DNA from: Bacillota bacterium
Lineage (GTDB): Bacteria > Bacillota > Clostridia > Oscillospirales > Ruminococcaceae
Length of the DNA stretch: 64,000 nt
NCBI GenBank assembly: GCA_023433405.1
Contig: JAEZCT010000019.1
Coordinates: forward strand, 9,499-73,498
Reading direction: 5' to 3'
The position numbers and the translations under genes are program-made. Below are positions 49,091 through 58,777 of the stretch, piece after piece. Each line of letters begins with the position of its first letter. Position 1 is the first letter of the stretch. A model generated the notes under the pieces. That model made no database searches, was not told where the DNA came from, and saw only the letters and a program-made list of their open reading frames with translations.

Positions 49091-49918
49091 ATGATAAAAC
49101 GTCGATACCTAGTGGATACTACGCTGCGGGACGGGGAGCAAAGCCCCGGCTTTGCAATGAACAAGGAGCAGAAGGTATTTATCGCCGGCTTGCTCGACGA
49201 TGCCGGCGTTTTTCAAATTGAGGCGGGCATTCCCGCCATGGGCAGCTACGAAAAGGACACCGTGCGCGAGATACTGGCAAACCGTAAAAAGTCGAAAATA
49301 GCGGTCTGGAACCGTATGAGCCTTTCGGATATTAAGCATTCCCTCGATTGCGAACCGGATATCATACATTTCAGCATACCCGTTTCTTATACACAGATCT
49401 ACTCCAAGCTGCGAAAGAACAAAACGTGGCTTTTAAAAACCGCGCAAACCTGCGCGGAATACGCCCTGACCAAGGGTGTGGAGGTAACGATTGGATTTGA
49501 GGACGCCTCAAGAGCGGATTCCGCCTTTATGATCTCGGTGGCGGAGCTTATGAAATCACTGGGCATTAAACGTCTGCGTTATGCAGACACCGTGGGGGTA
49601 CTAACCCCGTCAAGGACCTTCAGCTCCGTTGCGGAGCTTATTAATCATACCGGCATGGAGGTAGAGATTCACAATCACAACGACCTTGGCATGGCTGTGG
49701 CAAACTCTTTGGCCGCCGCAAAGGCCGGGGCACTGTATGTGGATACCACCATCATGGGGATTGGAGAGCGCAGTGGTAACTGTGATATGCAGAAATTTCT
49801 GCATGCCGCAGAGGGGCACTACGCGCTGGACATGGATCGATTATCGGCTCTGGTAATCGAGCAGAAGGTAAGGTATATATTAAGCCAAAATCAAAGGAGT
49901 GTTGAGAATGAGGACTAG
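49091..49918 (+). CDS. nifV-alpha: Homocitrate synthase alpha subunit (catalytic half of NifV)
   Basis: A 275-aa TIM-barrel protein: YLVDTTLRDGEQSPGFAMN (metal-binding Asp and catalytic Arg), FQIEAGIPAMG, FGFEDASRADSAF-like segment IGFEDASRADSAFM, YADTVGVLTPSRTF and metal-binding EIHNHNDLGMAVANS. It supplies acetyl-CoA/2-oxoglutarate condensation and needs the omega subunit encoded 118 bp upstream. AAGGAGAG precedes the ATG. modA starts within its last codons. Confidence 0.93.
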   Translation: MIKRRYLVDTTLRDGEQSPGFAMNKEQKVFIAGLLDDAGVFQIEAGIPAMGSYEKDTVREILANRKKSKIAVWNRMSLSDIKHSLDCEPDIIHFSIPVSYTQIYSKLRKNKTWLLKTAQTCAEYALTKGVEVTIGFEDASRADSAFMISVAELMKSLGIKRLRYADTVGVLTPSRTFSSVAELINHTGMEVEIHNHNDLGMAVANSLAAAKAGALYVDTTIMGIGERSGNCDMQKFLHAAEGHYALDMDRLSALVIEQKVRYILSQNQRSVENED

Positions 49919-50765
49919 CCTCACAAAAAAAATCGTGGCTGTACTGTTGGTACTGACCATGATGCTACCCATCGCCGCCTGTGCGGCAGAAGCGCCCGCA
50001 CCGGGCAGCGCGCCGGCGTCATCCGCCGCCGCTTCCTCCGAAACCCCGGTTTCCTCCGAGCCTGCCGCGCCCCCGGTAGAGCTGATTGTGCTTGCAGCTG
50101 CAAGCCTGACCGATGTGTTGACCGAAATTGCGGGCAACTACAAGACGGTAGCCCCCAATGTAACCGTCACCTTCTCCTTCGCGGCAAGCGGTGCGCTTCA
50201 AACCCAGATTGAAGAAGGCGCCCCCGCCGACCTGTTCTTCTCCGCCGCCCAAAAGCAGATGGACGCACTGGCGGACAAGGACCTGATCATCGTGGAATCG
50301 CGCAAGGACATGCTCGTCAACAAGCTGGTTATGATTGTGCCTAAGGACAGCCCCAATGCCGCCCTGACCTTTGAAGATGCCGCTACCGACAAGGTGAAGA
50401 AGATTGGTCTTGGCGATCCCGCCTCCGTTCCCGTTGGCCAGTACGCAGAGGAGGCTTACACCTCACTGAACCTGCTTGACGCCATCAAGTCAAAGGCAGT
50501 GTACGGCTCCGACGTCCGCACCGTGCTTACCTGGGTGGAAACCGGCGAGGTGGATGCCGGCGTTGTTTACTCCACCGACGCGGCAGTTTCCGACAGCGTC
50601 ATTGTATCAAGCGAGGCCCCCGCGGACAGCTATAAGAAGATTGTTTACCCGGCGGCGCTCATTAAGTCCACCGCAAATCCAGAGGCCGCTCAGGCATTTT
50701 TGGATTATCTATCCGCCGCAGAATCCGGCGCACTGTTTGTAAAATACGGCTTTACCCTGGCATAA
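49908..50765 (+). CDS. modA: Molybdate ABC transporter substrate-binding lipoprotein ModA
   Basis: A 285-aa lipoprotein (lipobox AAC, Cys25) with a Ser/Ala/Pro linker. The binding domain has VELIVLAAASLTDVLTEIAG, FSFAASGALQTQIEEGAPAD, IGLGDPASVPVGQYAEEA and VETGEVDAGVVYSTDA, all ModA landmarks. I start at ATG 49908 since AAAGGAG (49892-49898) directly abuts the in-frame GTG at 49899. It overlaps nifV-alpha by 11 nt, so Mo uptake is co-expressed with cofactor synthesis. Confidence 0.95.
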   Translation: MRTSLTKKIVAVLLVLTMMLPIAACAAEAPAPGSAPASSAAASSETPVSSEPAAPPVELIVLAAASLTDVLTEIAGNYKTVAPNVTVTFSFAASGALQTQIEEGAPADLFFSAAQKQMDALADKDLIIVESRKDMLVNKLVMIVPKDSPNAALTFEDAATDKVKKIGLGDPASVPVGQYAEEAYTSLNLLDAIKSKAVYGSDVRTVLTWVETGEVDAGVVYSTDAAVSDSVIVSSEAPADSYKKIVYPAALIKSTANPEAAQAFLDYLSAAESGALFVKYGFTLA

Positions 50766-50834
50766 ACCCATTTTAATCCCGCTTAAGCAGCCGTAGCCAA
50801 ACGGGATAGACCCAAACACATAGACTCTCATGGT

Positions 50835-50880
50835 AAACCGCGCGGCGGCAATGCTTTTCGCTGCTGTGCGGTTTATTGCT
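50835..50880 (+). terminator. Imperfect hairpin after modA
   Basis: AAACCGC (50835-50841) pairs with GCGGTTT (50868-50874) with a partly paired interior and tail ATTGCTTTTA. A weak terminator or mRNA-stabilising structure between modA and modB. Confidence 0.5.
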
Positions 50881-50913
50881 TTTAATTTGCCAAACGGGCT
50901 TTTGGCAGATATA

Positions 50914-51015
50914 ATACTAATCCCCTCAAAAAGAGTCGATAAAAATCCGCGTGAAAACCCATAAATTAAAGCTTTTCACTTGATTTTTATACTCTTTTAA
51001 TTCGGATATTAGTAT
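50914..51015 (+). repeat. 102-bp palindromic repeat, copy G (forward), between modA and modB
   Basis: ATACTAATCCCCTC at the left, CGGATATTAGTAT at the right. It ends 48 bp before the modB start. Confidence 0.9.
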
Positions 51016-51063
51016 AAGGGGTACCTAATTTCTGCTTTGGTTCGTATAAGGAGGACTGATTGT

Positions 51064-51729
51064 ATGGAGCTTGCTCCGCTTATTATATCGCTGCAAACCT
51101 CGCTGCTGGCTACCGTCATTACGTTCTTTGCCGGTATCTTCGCGGCGTATAAAACGGCGAACATGCGCCGCTTTAAAGGGCTGCTGGATGGCATCTTCAC
51201 CCTGCCCATGGTGCTTCCGCCTACGGTGGTGGGTTTTTTTCTGCTGCTAATCTTCGGTAAAAACAGCCTGTTTGGGCAGCTGCTTGCGGCTATCAACATA
51301 TCTGTGGTTTTTACATGGGGCGCTACTGTAATCTCTGCCGTGACCGTCTCCTTCCCCATGATGTACCGCACCGCTCGGGGCGCGTTTGAGCAGCTTGACC
51401 CTAACCTTGTATATGCCGCGCGGACGCTGGGCATGGGCGAGAGCCGTATTTTTTGGAGCATTATCGTACCCAACTGCCGGGGTGGTATTATGGCCGGCAC
51501 CGTGCTTGCCTTCTCCCGTGCGTTGGGTGAGTTTGGCGCAACCATTATGATTGCGGGTAACATTCCCGGGCGCACACAAACCATGTCCACCGCTATCTAC
51601 TCCGCCGTACAGGCGGGCAACCGCGAGCAGGCCATGATTTGGGTTGTGCTGATTGTGGGCATCTCCTTTATTATGATGCTGCTCATGAACCGTTTTAACA
51701 AAAGCTATGGCCGCACCATAGTGGGATAA
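51064..51729 (+). CDS. modB: Molybdate ABC transporter permease ModB
   Basis: A 221-aa membrane subunit with five to six helices: LIISLQTSLLATVITFFAGI, LPMVLPPTVVGFFLLLIFG, the EAA loop DPNLVYAARTLGMGESRIFW and GTVLAFSRALGEFGATIMIA. ATG 51064 has AAGGAGG at 9 nt; the upstream frame lies in spacer. Followed 35 nt later by modC. Confidence 0.95.
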   Translation: MELAPLIISLQTSLLATVITFFAGIFAAYKTANMRRFKGLLDGIFTLPMVLPPTVVGFFLLLIFGKNSLFGQLLAAINISVVFTWGATVISAVTVSFPMMYRTARGAFEQLDPNLVYAARTLGMGESRIFWSIIVPNCRGGIMAGTVLAFSRALGEFGATIMIAGNIPGRTQTMSTAIYSAVQAGNREQAMIWVVLIVGISFIMMLLMNRFNKSYGRTIVG

Positions 51730-51764
51730 GCCGCGAGAGGGCGGAGAAAGGAAGGATAACGTAA

Positions 51765-52814
<1,050 letters not shown>

Positions 52815-52922
52815 GGGCTCATGCTTTTTGTCGTCATCGCCTCCGCCGAAAGCCCAGGACAGTGATTGGACCTTATAAAAATCCGCGATACAGAACTACC
52901 CAATGCAACCTTTGCATCAAAG

Positions 52923-52960
52923 CAGGCACGCAAGGGAAAATCCTTGCGTGCCTGTTCTTA
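52923..52960 (+). terminator. Intrinsic terminator after modC
   Basis: CAGGCACGCAAGG (52923-52935) pairs perfectly with CCTTGCGTGCCTG (52942-52954), loop GAAAAT, tail TTCTTAT. It closes the nif-mod locus. Confidence 0.85.
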
Positions 52961-53061
52961 TACTAATATCCGATTTAAAAGAGTGTAAAAATCAAGTGAA
53001 AAGCTTTAATTTATGGGTTTTCACGCGGATTTTTATCGACTCTATTTGAGGGGATTAGTAT
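52960..53061 (-). repeat. 102-bp palindromic repeat, copy H (reverse)
   Basis: ATACTAATATCCGATTT at the left and GAGGGGATTAGTAT at the right. It touches the terminator of modC on one side and the second repeat family on the other. Confidence 0.9.
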
Positions 53062-53062
53062 T

Positions 53063-53224
53063 AGAACCTGTTCTCATAAGTGATAAGTACCATAGAGACG
53101 AGAAATTTTTTAGCCAGACAAGGCGAAAAGCGCAGGAATACTTGCCGTATTCCGAGCATTTTCAACACAGTATGGCGGAAAAATTGCCGTCTAAATGGTA
53201 TTGCATGCTATGAGAACAGGTTCT
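53063..53224 (+). repeat. Second repeat family, reference copy (162 bp, perfect 16-bp ends)
   Basis: AGAACCTGTTCTCATA (53063-53078) is the exact inverse of TATGAGAACAGGTTCT (53209-53224). The inside has GCCAGACAAGGCGAAAAGCG, GGAATACTTGCCGTATTCC and GTATGGCGGAAAAATTGCCG. No ORF of note: a MITE-like element. Confidence 0.8.
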
Positions 53225-53236
53225 TATAATCATTGA

Positions 53237-53842
53237 CTATTTATTGTGTAGCCCTTTATTTCGCCTGACTCTCGGCAGGGCTATCAGGCGGTACAGCCCA
53301 TACCCAAGCGCCGCGCCCAGGGTGTTAAACAGCAGGTCGTCTATGTCGGTAATCCCCGTCACAAACAAAAGCTGCAACAGCTCTATGCATAGGGAGCAGC
53401 AAAGCCCCGCCGCCGTACAGTACCAAAAGCCCCGCCGCCGGGGGGGCTTACCGCTGTCGCTTACCGCCGGCAGCAGCGCGCCAAGTGGCACAAACCACAG
53501 GATGTTTCCCAACAGGTTATAGTAAAAATACCATTTGGTATAGGCATAATACAGCTTGATGGTGTGCTTTAGGGGCACAAGGTTTACCGTCTCCAGCAAA
53601 GACTCCCTCGTCTGCCACAGCTGCGGGTTAATGCCATACCGGAACACCGTAATCTGAACAAGGCAAATGAGGTAAAACACAAACACCCACAGTAAAAGCT
53701 CCGCTTTTTTATTGGGCGGAGGCAGGCCTTTTTTTCGTTCTGTGCGCAAAAGCCACAGCCTTACGGCGGCCCACAGCAAAAATAATACCGCCGCCACCAG
53801 CGCCGTATGCGCGGTCAGGCGCAGGATACCGGTTACGCTCAA
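53237..53842 (-). CDS. VanZ-family membrane protein
   Basis: A 201-aa protein with four to five helices. It shows LLLWVFVFYLICLVQITVFR, NLVPLKHTIKLYYAYTKWYF, NLLGNILWFVPLGALLPAVS and the VanZ end SLCIELLQLLF...TDIDDLLFNTLGAALGYGLY. VanZ gives low-level teicoplanin resistance in enterococci; most chromosomal relatives have unknown roles. 17 nt downstream of metA on the same strand, so probably co-transcribed. Confidence 0.88.
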   Translation of the reverse strand: MSVTGILRLTAHTALVAAVLFLLWAAVRLWLLRTERKKGLPPPNKKAELLLWVFVFYLICLVQITVFRYGINPQLWQTRESLLETVNLVPLKHTIKLYYAYTKWYFYYNLLGNILWFVPLGALLPAVSDSGKPPRRRGFWYCTAAGLCCSLCIELLQLLFVTGITDIDDLLFNTLGAALGYGLYRLIALPRVRRNKGLHNK

Positions 53843-53859
53843 CAGAAAGGCCCTCCCCT

Positions 53860-54777
53860 TTACCCCAGCTTTGACAGGTCAAACGGGGTCTCCTGATACA
53901 CAAAGTAGTTGAGCCAGTTGGAGTACAACAGGTTCGCGTGGCTTCGCCATGTAAAGGAGGGCGTCTTGGACGTGTCGTTTTGCGGAAAATAGTTTTGAGG
54001 CATTTCAATGGAAAGTCCCTTGCCAATATCGCGGAAATACTCCTCCGCCAGTGTCATGCGGTCGTATTCGGAATGCCCGGTCACAAAGATCTGCCTGCCG
54101 TTGCGGGAGCCGACAATATGCACGCCCGCCTGCTCCGAATGGGTGAGGAGTATTAGCTCGTCGTTTTTGAGTATATCCTTCTTTTTCACATCGGTATGGC
54201 GGGAATGCGGCACCAGAAAGACCTCGTCAAACCCGCGAAGGAGCGGGTGCTTTTCCACCAGCACCTGATGAGGAAAGACCCCAAACATTTTTGCATCCAG
54301 CGGGTATTTGGGTACGCCGTAATGATAGTACAGCCCCGCCTGCGCTCCCCAGCAGATGTGAAAGGTGGAAAATACATGGGTCTTGGTCCACTCCAATATC
54401 TCGCATAGCTCCTGCCAGTAAAACACATCCTCAAACTGCAGCTGCTCCACCGGCGCGCCGGTGATAATCATCCCGTCAAAGCGCTGCTCCTTAATCTCGT
54501 CAAAGGTGCGGTAGAATTTTAAAAGGTGTTCCTGAGGAGTGTTTTTGGAGGTATGAGTGGCTGTTTGAAGCAGCTCGATATCCACCTGAATGGGTGAGTT
54601 GCTTAAAACCCGAAGAAGCTGGGTCTCGGTTTCTATCTTCTTGGGCATAAGGTTTAACAAAACAATGCGCAGCGGGCGGATATCCTGGTGCTGCGCCCGG
54701 TCTTCAACCATAACAAATATATTCTCTTCCTCCAGCACCTTGGCTGCGGGAAGGGAATTAGATATGCAAATTGGCAT
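53860..54777 (-). CDS. metA: Homoserine O-acetyltransferase MetA
   Basis: A 305-aa class-I glutamine-amidotransferase-fold enzyme that activates homoserine in methionine synthesis. Catalytic Cys142 is in FHICWGAQAGLYYHYG, with His235 and Glu237 in TGHSEYDRM. Residue 111 is Glu (GAPVEQ), the residue associated with acetyl-CoA rather than succinyl-CoA use in MetA proteins. This agrees with the O-acetylhomoserine sulfhydrylase gene at 59963-61255. The leader has a promoter at 55020-55048. Confidence 0.95.
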   Translation of the reverse strand: MPICISNSLPAAKVLEEENIFVMVEDRAQHQDIRPLRIVLLNLMPKKIETETQLLRVLSNSPIQVDIELLQTATHTSKNTPQEHLLKFYRTFDEIKEQRFDGMIITGAPVEQLQFEDVFYWQELCEILEWTKTHVFSTFHICWGAQAGLYYHYGVPKYPLDAKMFGVFPHQVLVEKHPLLRGFDEVFLVPHSRHTDVKKKDILKNDELILLTHSEQAGVHIVGSRNGRQIFVTGHSEYDRMTLAEEYFRDIGKGLSIEMPQNYFPQNDTSKTPSFTWRSHANLLYSNWLNYFVYQETPFDLSKLG

Positions 54778-54890
54778 AACTGCTCCATTCCGCCGATAAC
54801 CGGTGAGCGCTAACCCACGGCTAACAGGCTGTTAAAATATTGAGCCGCGCGCGGAAAAGACGCCGCGCGGTATGGCGTGCGAAGCCTCAG

Positions 54891-54998
54891 CTAGGTTTGC
54901 ACATTCGCAGCGTACAGCTCGATATTTTCAGCAATCTGCCCCTGATAATCATCGTGGCGGCTCCCCGTTCCTTCGGTGGGTTTGGGCTGCTGTATCAT
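54891..54998 (-). CDS. Possible 35-aa leader ORF upstream of metA
   Basis: ATG 54998 opens a frame MIQQPKPTEGTGSRHDDYQG...NVQT of 35 residues, starting about 15 nt after the predicted transcription start. There is no clear ribosome-binding site and no Met- or Ser-rich run that would suggest classical attenuation. It may be a real micropeptide or noncoding leader. Confidence 0.25.
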   Translation of the reverse strand: MIQQPKPTEGTGSRHDDYQGQIAENIELYAANVQT

Positions 54999-55019
54999 CC
55001 GCAGCCGGTTACTGGCATT

Positions 55020-55048
55020 ATTATAGCAGAGCGTGCGTAAAAGCACAA
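55020..55048 (-). promoter_or_regulatory. Promoter of metA
   Basis: On the minus strand TTGTGC (55048-55043), 17-bp spacer, TATAAT (55025-55020). The leader to metA is about 235 nt, G+C-rich near 54845-54875 (CCGCGCG stem). No SAM-I (S-box) core or T-box motif was recognised in it. Confidence 0.65.
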
Positions 55049-55280
55049 TGCCCCATAGGCGTTCCCGCGCCGACATCGGACCCGATGAATTTTACCGTTT
55101 CTTTACCTTGCATTGTGCAATCGCTGCCATTTCTATCATTCTTACTCATATAATTTATTACTTCATTACAACATCTATTCCTTCATGTAAAGATTTTATG
55201 TTGCAATTGATATGTATACCGCAAAATGGTATACTTTTATGCAGGAAAATATACTTATTACTGCTCGGTATAGCCGACTA

Positions 55281-55382
55281 ATACTAATCTTCTCAAAAAG
55301 AGTCGATAAAAATCCGCGTGAAAACCCATAAATCAAAGCTTTTCACTTGATTTTTATACTCTTTTAAATCGGATATTAGTAT
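55281..55382 (+). repeat. 102-bp palindromic repeat, copy I (forward)
   Basis: ATACTAATCTTCTC at the left, CGGATATTAGTAT at the right. It ends 67 bp before the MFS gene. The part 55049-55280 is A+T-rich spacer without recognised features. Confidence 0.9.
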
Positions 55383-55448
55383 AAAAAGAACCTCATGGCA
55401 GAAAACCCGATTGCCGTAAAGCTAGAACAGTATTAGAGGAGATTATGT

Positions 55449-56753
55449 ATGAAACTCGATTACCGGCGCACCATTCTGGTCGGACTTGCATTTATGACCG
55501 TTTGCTCCTTCTGGCAGCTGTACGATTTTGTCATCCCGCTCATCCTGCTTAAGGCCTTCTCCATCGGTGATACCGTGGCGGGGGTTATCATGTCGCTGGA
55601 TAACGTTCTGGCCCTTTTTATGCTACCCTTGTTCGGTGCGCTTTCGGATAAAACGAGCACCCCCATCGGACGCAGAATGCCCTATATCCTCATCGGCACC
55701 GTGGCGGCGGTCGCCTCTATGATGCTTATTCCCTATGCCGCGAATACCAGCAACCTCATTTTGTTTATGGTTGCTCTCGGCTTTGTGCTGCTCTCCATGG
55801 CGCTTTACCGCTCCCCCGCCGTCGCGCTTATGCCCGATATCACCCCAAAGCCCCTGCGCTCGAAGGGCAACGCCGTAATTAACCTGATGGGCTCTGTGGG
55901 TGGCATTCTGGTGCTTGCCCTGCTTGCGGTGCTTGCCCCCAATAAGCAGAACATCAACTACTGGCCACTGTTTTTGGCCACCGGCGGCATAATGCTGGCG
56001 GGAACGGCTATCCTCAAGCTTACCGTCAACGAGCCTAAGTCGGTACATAAAATGCGGCAGGAAAGCGCCGCCGTGGGTATTGATGTGGAGGAGGCGCAGG
56101 AGAATGTGGATGAAGAGGCGGTGCGCGCCCAGCACAAGCTGCCCGCTGACGTGCGCAAGAGCCTGATTTTTATTCTGGTTTCCATCTCCCTGTGGTTTAT
56201 GGGCTATAATGCCATTACCACCGCGTTTTCCAAGTATGCGCTGGTTGCGCTGGATATTCCGGAATCAAAGTCCGCTACCATTTTAATGCTTGCGAACATC
56301 GCGGCAATTATTACGTTTATCCCCATCGGCATTATCTCCTCTAAAATCGGACGTAAAAAAACCATTCTGTTCGGTATTACGCTGCTTACGCTGGTCTTTG
56401 GCTCCGCCGCGTTTTACACGGCCTATACCCCGCTTATGTTTGTCTCGTTTGCGCTTGCGGGTATCGCGTGGGCGTCCATTAACGTTAATTCACTGCCTAT
56501 GGTGCTTGAGATGTCCAAGGGCGCGAATGTTGGCAAATATACCGGCCTATACTATACCTTTTCCATGTCGGCGCAAATCGTTACGCCCATTCTTTCCGGC
56601 AGCCTGCTGGAGCATGTGGGCTATTACACCCTGCTGCCCTACGGCGCGCTGTTTATCGGCCTTGCGTTTATCACCATGCTGTTTGTTAAGCACGGCGATT
56701 CCAAGCCCATCCCCCCGGCGGTAACGCTGGAGGCGTTTGATACGGCGGATTAG
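55449..56753 (+). CDS. Major facilitator superfamily transporter (SLC45/sugar-cation symporter-like)
   Basis: A 434-aa, 12-helix transporter. The helix 2-3 loop has GALSDKTSTPIGRRMPYILI, the MFS signature in the form seen in SLC45/GPH-type permeases, and the equivalent in the second half is IGIISSKIGRKKTILFG. A cytoplasmic acidic loop (about residues 195-235, VEEAQENVDEEAVRAQHK) separates the halves. The substrate is probably a sugar (inference). AGAGGAG precedes the ATG. Confidence 0.87.
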   Translation: MKLDYRRTILVGLAFMTVCSFWQLYDFVIPLILLKAFSIGDTVAGVIMSLDNVLALFMLPLFGALSDKTSTPIGRRMPYILIGTVAAVASMMLIPYAANTSNLILFMVALGFVLLSMALYRSPAVALMPDITPKPLRSKGNAVINLMGSVGGILVLALLAVLAPNKQNINYWPLFLATGGIMLAGTAILKLTVNEPKSVHKMRQESAAVGIDVEEAQENVDEEAVRAQHKLPADVRKSLIFILVSISLWFMGYNAITTAFSKYALVALDIPESKSATILMLANIAAIITFIPIGIISSKIGRKKTILFGITLLTLVFGSAAFYTAYTPLMFVSFALAGIAWASINVNSLPMVLEMSKGANVGKYTGLYYTFSMSAQIVTPILSGSLLEHVGYYTLLPYGALFIGLAFITMLFVKHGDSKPIPPAVTLEAFDTAD

Positions 56754-56838
56754 CCCGCCCAACACCACCGCCGATATACCCCCGCCGCTATTTTTTTGAG
56801 TCCTCCGCGCAGCTTCCCGCGCGGAGAAGGAGGTTTGT

Positions 56839-57696
56839 ATGCCGTATTATCTTATCGCAGTTCTCTGCGGCATTTTATTGCTGATTATCTTTTTGTTTTC
56901 TCCCGGTGACTTCCCTAAAAGTGCAGACAAACGGCTGTGGGCGCATAGCTATGCGCACCGGGGGCTGCACACCAAGGACAAAACGGTACCCGAAAACTCG
57001 CTGGCGGCCTTTGGCTTGGCGGCGGAGGCGGGCTATGGTATAGAGCTGGACCTAAACCTCACTACGGATAACCGTGTGGTCGTATTTCATGACGACTCTC
57101 TCACGCGTGTGTGCGGGGTGGAAAAAAAAGTTGCCGAGTGTACCTATGAGGATTTAGCCTGCTACCCTTTGCAGGAAACCAACGAGCGCATTCCTCTGCT
57201 TGAGGAGGTCCTTGGGCTGGTGGACGGGCGTGTGCCGCTGATTGTGGAGCTAAAGGCCACCAAGCGCAACGACGAGCTGTGCCGCCGCGCGGTAGAGCTG
57301 CTGGACAGCTACCACGGGCCTTACTGCATTGAGTCCTTTCACCCGGGCATTGTGCGCTGGTTTAGGAAAAACCGCCCGGCCGTGGTGCGGGGACAGCTTT
57401 CGGCTGGGCTTCGCAACTACAAAGGACTGCCCTTTTGGCAAGGGCTAATGCTTTCCTCCCTCCTCACTAACGCTGCTACCCGGCCCCATTTCGTGGCATA
57501 CCGTCATGAGGATGCCCGCAGGCCAATCCTTGACCTGTACCGCTTCCTTGGCGGCAGGCTGGTGGGGTGGACGGTGCGCGACACCGACCCCATTGCATAC
57601 TGTCAAAAGCGGTTTGACATCATCATTTTTGAGTTCTTTTTGCCGGCCGCAAGCGGTGAAAAAAAAGCCCTCTCCAGCCCCACCGCAACGGTTTGA
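56839..57696 (+). CDS. Glycerophosphodiester phosphodiesterase
   Basis: A 285-aa enzyme with an N-terminal membrane helix (about 3-20) and a GDPD TIM barrel: His40-Arg41 (SYAHRGLHTKD), Glu69 and Asp71 (GIELDLNLTTD) and His84 (VVVFHDDSLTR), all catalytic or metal ligands. It hydrolyses glycerophosphodiesters to glycerol-3-phosphate. The C-terminus (DIIIFEFFLPAASGEKK) is slightly degenerate. AAGGAGG precedes the ATG; an 8-bp hairpin CTCCGCGC/GCGCGGAG sits just before it. Confidence 0.92.
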   Translation: MPYYLIAVLCGILLLIIFLFSPGDFPKSADKRLWAHSYAHRGLHTKDKTVPENSLAAFGLAAEAGYGIELDLNLTTDNRVVVFHDDSLTRVCGVEKKVAECTYEDLACYPLQETNERIPLLEEVLGLVDGRVPLIVELKATKRNDELCRRAVELLDSYHGPYCIESFHPGIVRWFRKNRPAVVRGQLSAGLRNYKGLPFWQGLMLSSLLTNAATRPHFVAYRHEDARRPILDLYRFLGGRLVGWTVRDTDPIAYCQKRFDIIIFEFFLPAASGEKKALSSPTATV

Positions 57697-57879
57697 TGCT
57701 TTTTATTGCGTTTTGCACGGAACCTCGGCGAGCTGCTTTTCACATCATTTTATACACTACACGGTTTTAAGTTGGATAGCAGAATAAATCGTCAATCCGT
57801 CGCCTATACTAATTTGATTTCTTTTTGCATGTTTACTTGCATTTATCATTTTTCAGCCCCTTGGTAAATTGTTTCGTGC

Positions 57880-57908
57880 TTGAAAGCACGACGCAAATCG
57901 GCTATAAT
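57880..57908 (+). promoter_or_regulatory. Promoter of the cyclophilin lipoprotein gene
   Basis: TTGAAA (57880-57885), 17-bp spacer, TATAAT (57903-57908), 116 bp before the start. The remainder of 57697-58023 shows no other signal. Confidence 0.75.
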
Positions 57909-58023
57909 GGAATTCAAACCGTGACAACAGGCTGTAAAAGGATGTCCCAACCGGGTTCTTCGGCGCGGACATTGGATTTACCCGCGCGAACCGCGACGGG
58001 TGTTAAGGGGGATTACATATTCT

Positions 58024-58704
58024 ATGAAGGTTATGAGAAATTTTCGGCTGGCATTGTCGCTGCTTGCTTGTACTGCGGCGTCATTGCTCATCTTTACAGG
58101 ATGCGGAGGCAAAATAGTTTTGAAGCAGTACAAAGAGGTCACAGACAAATCCACGACGGCGGTTATTAAAACCAGCATGGGGGATATCAAGATCGTTCTG
58201 TTCCCTGAGGAAGCGCCGAAAACGGTGGAAAACTTTTTGGGTCTTGCCAAGGAGGGCAAGTATGACGGGGTGCTGTTCCACCGCGTCATCAACGACTTTA
58301 TGATTCAAACCGGCGACACCGACTTTCTTGACGGCTACGGCGGTCAAAGCATCTGGGGTGAGCCCTTTGAGGATGAGTTTACCGACAACCTGTGGAATTT
58401 CCGCGGCGCCCTTTCCATGGCAAACAGCGGTCCCGGCACCAACGGCAGCCAGTTCTTTATCGTGCAGGCGCCCACCGTTACCGCAGACCTTCTCGCGCAG
58501 ATGAAGACCGCGGGCTTTCCCGCGCAGGTCATCGAGAAGTACGAGGAGAACGGCGGCACTCCGTGGCTGGATAAGCAGCACACCGTATTCGGGCATGTCA
58601 TAGAGGGCATGGATGTGGTAGATAAGATTGCCCTCGCCAAATCGAACGCAAATAATAAGCCCCTTGAGGACATCGTTATTACTACCATAGAAATACAGGA
58701 ATAG
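58024..58704 (+). CDS. Lipoprotein peptidyl-prolyl cis-trans isomerase (cyclophilin type)
   Basis: A 226-aa protein. A signal with lipobox FTGC (Cys27) anchors it outside the membrane. The cyclophilin domain has MGDIKIVLFPEEAPKTVENF, LFHRVINDFMIQTGD (catalytic Arg in FHR), GALSMANSGPGTNGSQFFI and HTVFGHVIEGMDVVDKI. It helps folding of exported proteins. I start at ATG 58024, which gives the clean signal; AAGGGGG lies about 12 nt upstream. Confidence 0.94.
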   Translation: MKVMRNFRLALSLLACTAASLLIFTGCGGKIVLKQYKEVTDKSTTAVIKTSMGDIKIVLFPEEAPKTVENFLGLAKEGKYDGVLFHRVINDFMIQTGDTDFLDGYGGQSIWGEPFEDEFTDNLWNFRGALSMANSGPGTNGSQFFIVQAPTVTADLLAQMKTAGFPAQVIEKYEENGGTPWLDKQHTVFGHVIEGMDVVDKIALAKSNANNKPLEDIVITTIEIQE

Positions 58705-58733
58705 TTTATCGTCTGACCCCATTGTATAATAAC

Positions 58734-58773
58734 AACGCGGAAGGCCCTCGGGCGCTTCCGCGTTTGGTTTTTC
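58734..58773 (+). terminator. Intrinsic terminator after the cyclophilin gene
   Basis: AACGCGGAAG (58734-58743) pairs with CTTCCGCGTT (58755-58764), tail TGGTTTTTCTC. Confidence 0.85.
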
Positions 58774-58777
58774 TCTT

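Noticed and set aside
43177..51015. CRISPR array from the dispersed identical repeats
   Set aside because: Copies are kilobases apart, in both orientations, 102 bp long and without regular spacers or cas genes.
54825..54880. Fourth copy of the second repeat family
   Set aside because: Only about 12 bases (CGCGGTATGGCG) match the 29132 copy; no ends are recognisable.
54778..55013. SAM-I riboswitch or T-box upstream of metA
   Set aside because: ACCGCG occurs at about 54863-54868 on the minus strand, but the rest of the T-box and the S-box core are missing.
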